From Liolophura sinensis (Eukaryota > Mollusca > Polyplacophora > Chitonida > Chitonidae), in the NCBI RefSeq assembly GCF_032854445.1, contig NC_088304.1:10367704-10431703 (forward strand): a stretch of DNA of 64,000 bases, read 5' to 3'. A model generated the notes under the pieces. That model made no database searches and had not been told where the DNA came from. It worked only from the letters and a program-made list of their open reading frames with translations. Position numbers and translations under genes: made by a program. This document shows, one piece after another, positions 42,401 through 54,400 of the stretch; position 1 is the stretch's first letter, and every line of letters starts with the position of its first letter.

Positions 42401-45400
42401 CAAACAGTGAGAGAGTGAAGTCCACAAACAGTGAGAGAGGGAAGTCCACAAACAGTGAAAGGGGCAAGTCCACAAACAGTGAGAGAGGGAAGTCCACAAA
42501 CAGTGAGAGAGGGAAGTCCACAAACAGTGAGAGAGTGAAGTCCACAAACTGTGAAAGAGGGGAGTCCACAAACAGTGAGAGGGGGAAGTCAACAAACAGT
42601 GAAAGAGGGAAGTCCACTAACAGTGAGAGAGTCAAGTCCACAAACAGTGAGAGGGGGAAGTCCACAAACAGTGAGAGAGGGAAGTCAACAAACAGTGATA
42701 GAGGGAAGTCCACAAACTGTGAGAGAGGGAAGTCCACAAACAGTGAGAGAGTGAAGTCCACAAACAGTGAGGGAGGGAAGTCCACAAACAGTGAGAGAGT
42801 GAAGTCCACAAACAGTGAGAGAGGGAAGTCCACAAATTCCTAGTCAAAAGTCAGGTTTGAACCTGCACTCGAGTGTTCTAGTGATTGAAAGGCAAGCACA
42901 TTACACACTCTGCCACAGCATGCTCCCACAGAAAGATTTTAAAATCTGCAGGAGCAAGATTAATTTGCATGCCTCTAAAGCAAACTTAAACCTCCTGAGC
43001 TAAAATACGAACTATTGACCACTTACTTGTATTTCCACTACAGCCACGAGTCTAGTATTTTCCTCTTAACAAAAACCCTGACCAGCATCAAATACACGTA
43101 GGTGAAATATTCTCCAGTTTACCAGAAAACATGAATCAAAGAAATGAATGAACACTAAATCCTGTAACTACCAGTGGTGAGTATGAACAGTCATCCACAG
43201 TACCTTGTCATAGTCATACTGGGATGAACACCGTGGGTCAAATCTCAGGTACAGGCACCGTGCACCTGGGATATGCACTGTCCCTTTGAACTTGTAGTTG
43301 TCCCTGACAGGGTGGATACTCTCTACAGCCTTGCCAGAGGCCCAGGGGGCAGGGATTTTCAGGCCAGCCAAGAAACCCTCTTCTTCCTTCTCCACACTCT
43401 CCAATCTGTGGAGGAATGAAAAGTATGCTTTGATACAAGCAATGACATTTTCTTCACCATATGGATCACTAATGATCACTGGCAGGCTTTTATGTGTCAA
43501 TCAAACTATTGCAGATAGATCATCTATGTTGAAAATACAGACAGGCCACATTAACCGCCTTTGATCGCTTTGTGAAGCTGGGTCTAGAAAACTCTCCAAT
43601 TACACACATAAATCTGGTACCTTATATTTATGTGTGAAACTTTTAAAGAACTGGTTTAATCCAAGAAACCACGATCTAAAGGAATACAGGGTTGTTTCTG
43701 ATTGGCTGGAGTGAGAGATAGGTGAGTCCATGTTATGCCTAGCCTGAGTTGAATTTCAGGTATGACAGATTTATTCAAGCGTGACCAGGGCTGCAGGGTT
43801 TAAACCAGGAAAACCTATGTTCATTGTCAGCTTATCAGTGTTGATTCTGTATCCCTATAAGAGAAGGTGAATGTAAAATCCAAGATTGCTAATTTGAGAC
43901 AATGCTTCATGCAGTCCTGTGCCATGTTGTGGAAATAACAAAGTTCTGAGGCCATTCCAAAAGTCATTTCTGACTTGTAAAGATTTGAAATATGATGTTA
44001 GAACTTATTTTTTTTTTCATCACCCTGTCAGTGTTATCTTTGGACAAATGTGTTTCATCAAGTGGTTTTACATTTTGATTTAAATGTAAGTCAGAAATGA
44101 CTTTGTGGAAATGGCCCCTGGTGAAAACAGAGGGAGCCAATTAGGGCCAATCCCTGCTGGAACTAGGCTGTTTGGCTTACCTGTCAGGATTAATGGACTT
44201 GCCAATCAGGTCGACCACATCCTCATAGCCGTCCAGATCATCCTGACGAATCGCCTGCACCTGACTCTTCAACAGCAGCGCGGCCTAAACAGTTAGAAAA
44301 AAAAATTGAAACTTAGAAACATCCAACAATTCCATAATCCTATTTATTTACTCGATTGGTGTTTTACGTTGTACTCAAGAATATTTCATTTGTACGGCAA
44401 TGGCCAGCATTATGGTGGGAGAAAACTGTGCAGAACCCGGAGGAAACCCACGACCATCTGCAGGTTGCTGACAGACATTCCCACGTATGGCCGGAGAGGA
44501 AACAATTCCATAATCAACAGATTTTCACATTCAGCAAAGTTATTCTTCATGATTGCCTGCATCATTTTATTATAATTTCACCTAAAAATCACACGTCATA
44601 CCTGACTGGCTGAGCATTACTAGGTATGGTATAAGCTCATCAACCAACATGAGACACTGCAGACCCTAATGACATGTCATAACTAAATAGCTCCTGATGA
44701 CAAATGACCACTATTGACCAGTAAGCATGCTCAATCTGTACAGGCTGAGGAATACCTGACTACCTCTGATGACAACTGATCATATCTGACCATACTCCAT
44801 GCAGCGCATGTCCCACTCTACACTTGATTTTCATCACTGCCACCACTAGATAAGCTTAACCTTTGGAGCCTGTGTGATGTAAAACAATCCATTTATACAC
44901 AATTTGCTAGTGGTGGCAATGATGATGTCAAGTGAGTGTTAGACACTCATGATGTCTTGATGTCTAGACATTCCAACAGATCAAACCTGGATGGTGAGCA
45001 TCACCAGTTGTACAAGACAAGGAATAGCTGGTTAGTTATCTCCCCTGATGACCTCTGACCATATTACACTAATTATCTCCCCTGATGGCAATAGATCATA
45101 CCTGGCTGGTGAGCACCACAAGCTGTACAAGCTGTGGCATGAGCTGGTCAGCCATGTTAAGACACTGCAGATTGGGATGTGTCATGGCTGTGAGGAGGAG
45201 GGGCAGAAGGTGGCCCAGTATTGTGGATTTGGTGATGCGTTCCAGGCCCTGTAATCTGTATTCCAGCTCCTCGCTGTAGTTACTGATCACGGCAGTGCAT
45301 GTCTCTAGCAAAACCTCCAACACCTGATACAAACAGAATAATCACCAGGATGACCAGACAAAGACAACTGTTTTCTCATTACAGCTTTACCTATTACATG

Positions 45401-48400
45401 TAATTTTACATCATAGTTATCATATTTGATTTGATTGGTGTTTTACGCCGTACTCAAGAATATTTCACTTATACGACGGCAGCCAGCATTATGGTGGGAG
45501 GAAACCGGGCAGAGCCCGGGGGATACCCACGACCATCCGCAAGTTGCTGGCAGACCTTCCCACTTCCGGCCGGAGAGGAAGCCAGCATGAGCTGGACTTG
45601 AACTCGCAGTGACCGCATTGGTGTGAGACTCCTGGGTCATAGTTATCATAGCTGGAATAGGCAGAAAGGGTGCAACTTATTTGTGCGATGTCTGAAGACT
45701 GACAGAGTAATATTAAAGATGAAATGGCCATGTGACATACATACAAATGTATATCCACAAGAACAATTTGCTCACATGATGTCATCCTTCTCTCATTTAG
45801 CTCAGTGGACCAGGTAGACAAGACATATCACAATATTGCTGCACGTATTTAAACAAATCTGGCGAATATTCATGTACATTTTTAGCTACGACAAACTCAG
45901 TCTATCTGTCAGATGGTTGGTTCCACTTCCTATCTTTTAACACAGGGCCAATCACTTAACAAGCAGCCCGAGTGCAAGACAAGGCAGTTTGATGGCACGA
46001 CATTGGGATTGCTTGTTTTACATTTACTTCCAAGATATCTTACCTCGTATGCCCCTGTGAATACATGGGATGCCAGACTGAGCACAGATTGCTGTAACTC
46101 CTGTAAAATGACAGAAAAAGTTTTCAGAGAAAACAGTATTCGCATACTGATCAATCATTGTGATTAATATCACTAAAAAATTCATTGAAAAAAAGGGTAG
46201 CGTATTGAATACTACATTTCACCAAAAGTTTCGTATCTGAAAATGCACTTTCAGAAGCACGCTAAGGCCTTAAAATACTACTTTAGATGCCAATGCTTAA
46301 GTTTTTCTAAGAAATTAATCAAACTTTTGTGGTCAAATAAGGTGGATAAGTAAATCAGAGTAAAGTACAATATCACTTGTAAACTTTAGGTGAAATGCAG
46401 CACTTGCAACATTAAGTATAAAACAAGGCAACAATATGCAGGTGTATTTAGTGATGTCATAGGTCTGATCACCTTGAAAATGCAAAACACAGAAGCAGGG
46501 GAATAGTTTTCTAATCCAGGCAAATTAATACCTTGAGACAAATACAGCCGTTGTGAATGATAAATACAGGGCAATATCCTTCTGTACTTTGTTGAAAACT
46601 CCAGTTTGTTTTCGTAATAAACATCTTTCAGTTCCACTGGTTGTCTGTTTTGCATGTTAAAAGTGTTTCAGTATATTCAGTTTGACTATGAAAAGTTATT
46701 TTTTTTTGAAAACAACACTTGGAGCATTATGAAAATGTACAGGTAGTCGTATCATTTATGACACATTAAATGAAAGTGAGTTTGTTACCAGTTGCCTCAT
46801 TGACTGAGGACAACACTGAACCACATGTGCATGTTACAATATTTATCTATTTACGTGATTGGAGTTTTACACCGTACCCAGGACGTCTAGCCTGGGCTAG
46901 ACCCACAACCCTTCACAGGTTGCTAGAGACCTTCCCTGTACTCACAGGAAGCAGATTGGAGAGAGGCTCCTGGATCACTTTTGCTGTGCTAGCAAGCTAA
47001 CCACTGGGCCATGGAAAGCCAGAAACAGAAACAGAGAGTTACAAAAGAATTACAACATAAGCACCCAGACGTGTTCTAACCAGTAAATATTCTGAGGCCT
47101 CTTGTTGTTCCTGGTCTGTCAGGTCCAGCTTCTCTGGTTTCTCACACAGCACAGCCTCACGTAACAGACACGACAGCAGTGCCATGATGTATCTCAAACA
47201 TGATGAGCCTCTCTGTCAAGCACAAAGGGAGAGCAATAAGCACACATCATTAAACATGCTATACCAGATATTTTTGCTAAATAAATCGGTAAGTGCAAAT
47301 CCATTTGTATGTTTACTATTATTTTAAAATAGTTCAAGTAATTACCTTTCACAAGATATCAGCCTTGTCTGTCGACATGTTTCTGATCAAAATTGGAAGT
47401 AAAGTTCCTAAAATTAATAAAGCTGTATATTTTTTCAACTTCAGAATCATTTTAACACTATAAGTAGAGTTAGAAGTCTGATATTTACTGAATGGTAAAA
47501 ATTTGAGCTTCTCTTGGTAAATGCTGCAAATTATATTTCATTAGCAAATATGGATATTTTGCACAAAATCTCTGGTATAGCCTCTTATATTGAGACCGTT
47601 AAGCAGTGTCCACTGACATAGTCTTATTTATTTTCTTGGCATCTTTCCCAGTAAAATTGTTTCAAAATTCTACTGTAAATCGCAATCTACAGTGTTCTAC
47701 TGGCCAGTTCAGCGAATACAATAATTACTGACTCCATATTAATTCTCTCACAAATCTGTACTTCATATGTGATCAAGTTTGGCCGTTTACATCACAGCAC
47801 TTCAAGTTCCTCGCTCTAAAATACTGAAAGGCTTCGTATTAAAAACAATACTAACTACTTCTTCCACCATAACTATACAATGACATATAAAAAAAAAAAC
47901 AAGATGCTCCCTGATTTTTAGTGCTACTCCAGTTTCAAAAAAGTAGACACAAATGACTGTCATGAATACTGAATGTTTTGTCAATGGTGTTCTGGTCAGA
48001 TACCACAACAACATTGCTGAGCAACTAATGCAATGACTTCACATGTAACTGGATGGGTTGGTCAGCATTAAGGCTTTACAAACAGTGCACTTTTATTGTT
48101 TTCCACAGAACAAACCTTTCAAAATCCAAATGAATAAGCCTAAATATGCTTATCACAAAGTGAATTCAACATCACTCATGCAAATCCGCTTTTCAATGGA
48201 CACAGCCTATCCTCTATGTCTCTTAATTAAAAACACAAATACTCATCTTTTTACAATTGTACTGTTGCAAGAAATTGAGGGCATTAGTTTTTTGTGCTTA
48301 ATAATGCTCAGGGTTTCTCCTCTGTGGGGCATGCAAATGTTGGGTGTTTTTGCGAGTTGTGACACCTGAAAACGTTACATGCTGTTGAGACACAAACTGA

Positions 48401-51400
48401 GTTGAATACTGGGATGCAGCTGAGGTCTGCGATGTTGTGACACAGGCATGAATGGCCATGTGCATATTGACACACAAAAGTGTTATCTGTCTACCAACAG
48501 TTCTTACTGGTACAGAAGCCAGAAGTTCTTCAAACGCCTCCTTGTTCTTCTTCTGGGAACATCGCAGCAAAGACGAGGATTCCTTCACCGCTAGTTTGAG
48601 GATGAAATGAACCAACTCATTCGTCAAACTGAAAGTGAAACAATCAAATTGTAAACTCTTAACTTTTCTTCGCTACAACTGCACATGCATGTGACCTGAA
48701 CTCTTTGACTTCTTTCTGACAATAAAGTTTTTAGGGATTAAGAAATATAAGCACTTAAATCTTAATCGAAACAAGAATAAGGTTGATATGGAATTATTTT
48801 GATTTCAATGATCTGGAGACAGAAGCATGGCAAGGCTCAATTTTACAACTGCACATATTTCAGAATTTTCCAAGAATGCAGCAGTGAAAGCAGTGGTAAA
48901 TTTTAGTTGCTACTTTGAGCCTTGTGTCCATTGTGTACACTGAAAATCTTCATTCTCTTACCTCCCCCTCCCCCCCCCCCCCCCGCTTTTGTATACGTAG
49001 ACATTCTATTCCAAAACGTCAGGAGACTAACCGTAAGCTTTTCATTTCCTCTCTGGACAGAGCAGGGTTTCTAAGCTGATCAGCAAAGTCAACCAGAACC
49101 AGGTCACGTAACTTTCGGTTTTTGTTTCCTGATAAAGACAGCCAAGCAAAAAAGTTGATCAGACAAAGATGTAGTACGAAATCACATCTGCAACTGTATT
49201 TCACATACATGGTGTCTACAAAAAAGAAAAGTTTGACACATAGGAGAAAATATTGGTAAGCAATACAATATGCAGTTGTTACTGAGGCCATTGCAGAAAT
49301 AGAATAATCAATCAACAACATTTTATATTTATTTATTTATTTCACAAGTGTTCATGAAGGCATTATGAAAATAATATTTCACTTTTTTGAATGTGGTCAC
49401 GTTTATAACAGCCCAAGATACAAGACTTTTCTCACACACAATTACCTACACACGAGTGAGAGAGTGTGTGCTGTGAATTTAACGTCAAACTTAACAATTT
49501 TTCAAGGAATCCTTAGACTGATGTAATGTGCCTCCTTGTTGCAGGACGGATTTCCACCCCTCTTTAATCTAGTGCTCCTTCTCTGAGACGACTTAACGGA
49601 GGCAAGTAAGCCGCCCCGCCCAAGCCATTATACTGATACAGGTCAACCACTATCCACTTCATGCTGAATGACCTACACATGAGGGCAGCCAATGTTTTAT
49701 GAGTGTGGGAAACAAAAGTGCCTGGAGAAAACCACCAATCTTTGGCAAGTGATACTGGCAAGCTTTTCCATGTGTGACACATGCCATATTGGTAGAAGAC
49801 AAGTCTTAATCCCAAGAACTTTGTCAGGCTACACGGAGAGCACCGTCAACCATTTATTAACACCAAGGATCCAAGAACAATAGCTTGTTGGAGCAATCAA
49901 TTTCCATATAATATTAAGATCATACCAACTTAAATTTTTGTTGGCAGCCTCTGTGGCTCAGTTGGTTAGCGCAATAGCGCAGCGTAATGCCCCAAGAGCC
50001 TTTCACCATAGTGAACACTGTGAGTTCATGCTGGTTTCCTCTCCGGCCGTACGTGGGAAGGTCTGTCAGCAACCTGCGGATGGTCGTGGGTTTCTCCCGG
50101 GCTCTACCCGGTTTCCTCCCGCCATAATGCTGGTGGCCATTAATCAAATACACCAATCAAATAAATAAATAAAAATAAATAACTAAATTTTTGTTTTATG
50201 GGCAGACTGAATCTTTTCCCAGTCTTGGAGGAAGGTATAAAAATAAAAATTCAGCTAAAACATCTTTTAATTTGTGAAAAATGTGGATTTTTGCTGCAAC
50301 TGTTCCTTTTCCAGTTTATGTGAGGAGAAAGCCTTGAAAAACATGAAAACATTATGATCAAAGCAATAAGAGGTGGATTTTCAATTTTATTTTTATTACA
50401 TTTTTGAATTCTTCGGTGTTTGCTCACCCATAAGACATAGAATAAAATTGGTGTCACCTAATGAGAGAATAAAAATAACCATTTCTATGCTTACACAGAT
50501 ACAGCAGAAGAGATTAAGTACGATCTCTGCATCTGGGAAAATATACATGTACCATTCAGTTACACAGATCAGCCCTTCCAACTTGCGGACTTACCTTCAG
50601 CTAAGAGCTTGTGGATGAGGTAATTGCGGGACTGGGGGGTGGGGTAGATGACAGAGAGCCCCGCTCTCATCACCTGACACGTCTCCATCTGTACTGCACT
50701 CACTCGGGACACGCGCGTTTCTTTAGGGGGAATAGTTGTGAGCAACTTCCACATCAGAGCACTACACAAGAGAACAGATACACATATAGCTTCCACATCA
50801 GAGCACTACACAAGAGAACAGATACACATATAGCTTCCACATCAGAGCACTACACAAGAGAACAGATACACATAAAGCTTCCACATCAGAGCACTACACA
50901 ACAGAACAGATACACACAGCTTCCACATCAGAGCACTACACAACAGAACAGATATACATATAGCTTCCACATCAGAGCAGATACACACATAGCTTCCACG
51001 TTAGAGCACTACACAACAGATACACATATAGCTTCCACAAATCTATGACCATTCGATTGAAGGATTCAATAATAAGGCGTCAATAACTGTTTTGAGAAAT
51101 TTTTTGTTGTCTACATCAAGTCATAATCAGTATTAATTCAAAAACAGTAATAAATAAAAATACTACCTTACCTTGACCTTTTGATAAGTTGGATTTCTTT
51201 GTCTTTTTCTTTCTTAAATATACTCATCTTGAAAATTAACTGAAACATCAACAAAACATGATATTGAATACATATCTTTAATATGCCAAAATTAAAGAAA
51301 AAAAATAAAACAAAAAAACCATACAACACATTCAAAACTCCTTGGCCAGATAGAAGCAGTGACAAGACAATTGTGTGTGTTGTTCAACAGATAGCAGAAA

Positions 51401-54400
51401 TGACCAGATGCACGGGCAGACAGATGAATGAAAAATTGGTCATGGAACAGTGAAATTAACTAAGACTCATCCACATGCATAGGTCAACATGTTATGTATG
51501 TTTAGTTAACTACTGGTACAAATCTCAAGAGATATCTATTTTACAAACATTTCCAAAAATTGAACCTTAACGGCAGCAATAGTCTTCAAATAGGTCAAGT
51601 TTGCTGAAAATCTTTCAAATTTTAATGAATTTTGCACTCGGTACAAGTACATGTGCGTCTCTAATTTGAATGATTTTTAAACAAATACAGATGAAGCTAA
51701 TATGTAGTGAAACCAAGACTTCTAATAATGCAAAATATTTGTATCTTAACATACGACTAAATTCACAACAATCTCTACAGGTTTTGTGGCAGTGGGACCC
51801 AAAGTTCCCTCCCTTGACCAACCTGCAGAACAACTAGGGCGCAGATGGTGATCCTCTCATCTCCATCCAAAATGGCTTTCTCCAGGATGTCACACACACG
51901 CTCCAGGTACTGCAGATCCACGGGGTGCTGCTGTAGTATGTAGCTGCCCAGGGGCGTGTGCAACAGGTCATTGTTCAGCTGGTGTTGACACATACTGCCC
52001 ACGTGCTGCAACAGGCCCTTCACAACCTCTCCTATCCCAACACGGCTGTCTGCTCAAAAAAGATCACGCACACAACTTCAGTCCATGACACCTACTGTCT
52101 ACAGTTCATGCTGTAACAAGCCCTCCACGTTCACTCTGATCTTTCGTAACTGCTTTCAATGGAAGCGATCATCAAATATTGGGGCAAAGATGGATGTGTT
52201 CAGGGTAAGGGCTTAACGTATCTTGCAATTTATTGTCTTTTTAAAAAAAATCACTTCATGTAGAGGGATGGGTGGGTGGGGGATCCTGGTGACCTTGATA
52301 CTAACACTGAGGGGTTTGGGTTTGTGCACGTCACAGGGAATGCCCAGTTTACAGTAGATATGGTGGTACAGTCTGGTGACCTACTGGTGACCTTGATACT
52401 AACATTGAGGGGTTTGGGTTTGTGCATGTCACAGGGAATGCCCAGTTTACAGTAGATATGGTGGTGCAGTCTGGTGACCTACTGGTGACCTTGATACTAA
52501 CATTGAGGGTTTGGGTTTGTGCATGTCACAGGGAATGTCCAGTTTACAGTAGATATGGTGGTGCAATCTGGTGACCTACTGGTGACCTTGATACTAACAT
52601 TGAGGGGTTTGGGTTTGTGCACGTCACAGGGAATGCCCAGTTTACAGAAGATATGGTGGTGCAATCTGGTGACCTACTGGTGACCTTGACACTAATACTG
52701 TGGGGGTTTGGGTTTCTGCATGTCACAGGAAATGCCCAGTTTACAATAGATGTGGTGGGTCACCTGGTGAACTACTAGTTACCTTGATACTAACATTGTG
52801 GGAGTTTGGGTTTCTGCATGTCACAGGGAATTCCTAGTTTACAGTAGATATGGTAGTGAGGTCTGGTGAACTACTAGTTACCTTGATACTAACTGTGGGG
52901 GTTTGGGTTTCTGCATGTCACAGGGAATGCCCAGTTTACAGCAGATATGGTGGGGCACCTGGTGACCTTGACACTAACACCGTGGGGAGTGTGAGTTTCT
53001 GCTTATCAAAGGAAATGCCCAGTTTACAACAGATACGATGTGTCACCTGGTGACCTTGATACTAACATTGTGGGTGGTTTGGGTTTCTACTTGTCACAGG
53101 GAATGCCCAGTTTACAGCAGATATGGTGTGGCGCCTAGTGACCTATTAGTGACCTTGACACTAACACTGTGGGGGGTTTGGGTTTTGGCTTGTCACAGGA
53201 AATGCCCAGTTTACGGCAGATACGGTGGGTCACCTGGTGACCTACTGATGACCTTGATACTCACCTTGTGGGGGTTTGGATTTGTGCATCTCACAGTGAA
53301 TGCCCAAATGATGGTAGATATGGTAGGTTGCCTGGTGACGTACTGGTGACCTTGATACTAACATTGTGAGGATTGGGTTTCTGCTTGTCACAGGGAATGC
53401 CCAGTTTACGATAGATATGGTAGGTTGCCTGGTGAACTACTAGTTACCTTGATACTAACATTGTGGGGGTTTGGGTTTCTGCTTGTCACAGGGAATGCCC
53501 AGTTTACAGCAGATATGGTGGGGAGTCTGGTAACCTACTGGTGACCTTGATACAAACCTTGTGGGGGTTTGGGTTTGTGCTTGTCACAAGGTATGCCCAG
53601 TTTACGATAGATATGATGGGGTGCCTGGTGACCTACTGGTGACCTTGATACTAACCTTGTGGGGGTTTGGGTTTGTGCTTGTCACAAGGTATGCCCAGTT
53701 TACGATAGATATGTTGGGGTGCCTGGTGACCTACTGGTGACCTTGATACTAACCTTGTGGGGGTTTGGGTTTGTGCTTGTCACAAGGTATGCCCAGTTTA
53801 CAGTAGATATGATGGGGTGCCTGTGACCTACTGGTGACCTCGATACTAACCTTGTGGAGGTTTGGGTTTGTGCTTGTCACAAGGTATGCCCAGTTTACAG
53901 TAGATATGATAGGGTGCCTGGTGACCTTGATACTGACCTTGTGGGGGTTTGGGTTTGTGCTTGTCACAAGGTATGCCCAGTTTACGATAGATATGATGGG
54001 GTGCCTGGTGACCTGGGTTGTAAAATCTGTCCACCCAGTCACTGCTGCATGACCAGATCAGGTTATTGATCACATCAAAACACACACCTGCAAACAAAGA
54101 TTTCATCTCCAAAATGAAATTAAAAAGGTGTGTAAATTGTACTGAAAACTGCTCTTATTCTGTGTTGACTGATAAATTTATACTTTTTGTGAACCTGTGA
54201 AACTGGCAAATCCATCCAATATAATTTTGTGTCTAAAATCAAATTAAAAGTGTGCAGAAATTGCACTAAAAGTCGCTTTTTGACATATAAGGAGGTTGAG
54301 GAATTAGGGTACATGTGCAAATTTGAGTTCGAGCTGAGTACAGGTGCAAATTTGAGTTCGAGCTGAGTACAGATGCAAATTTGAGTTCGAGCTGAGTATA

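Noticed and set aside
41851-42843. 330-residue plus-strand ORF with SERGKSTN repeats, and a matching minus-strand ORF
   Set aside because: Both come from a 24-base tandem repeat whose period is a multiple of three. No splice sites or non-repeat coding sequence support a gene.
53749-54112. Separate minus-strand proteins of repeats (such as NPNPHKVSIKVT) in the 52-54 kb array
   Set aside because: They are shadow frames of the exon 9 boundary array; only the frame ending at the 53,938 donor belongs to the gene.
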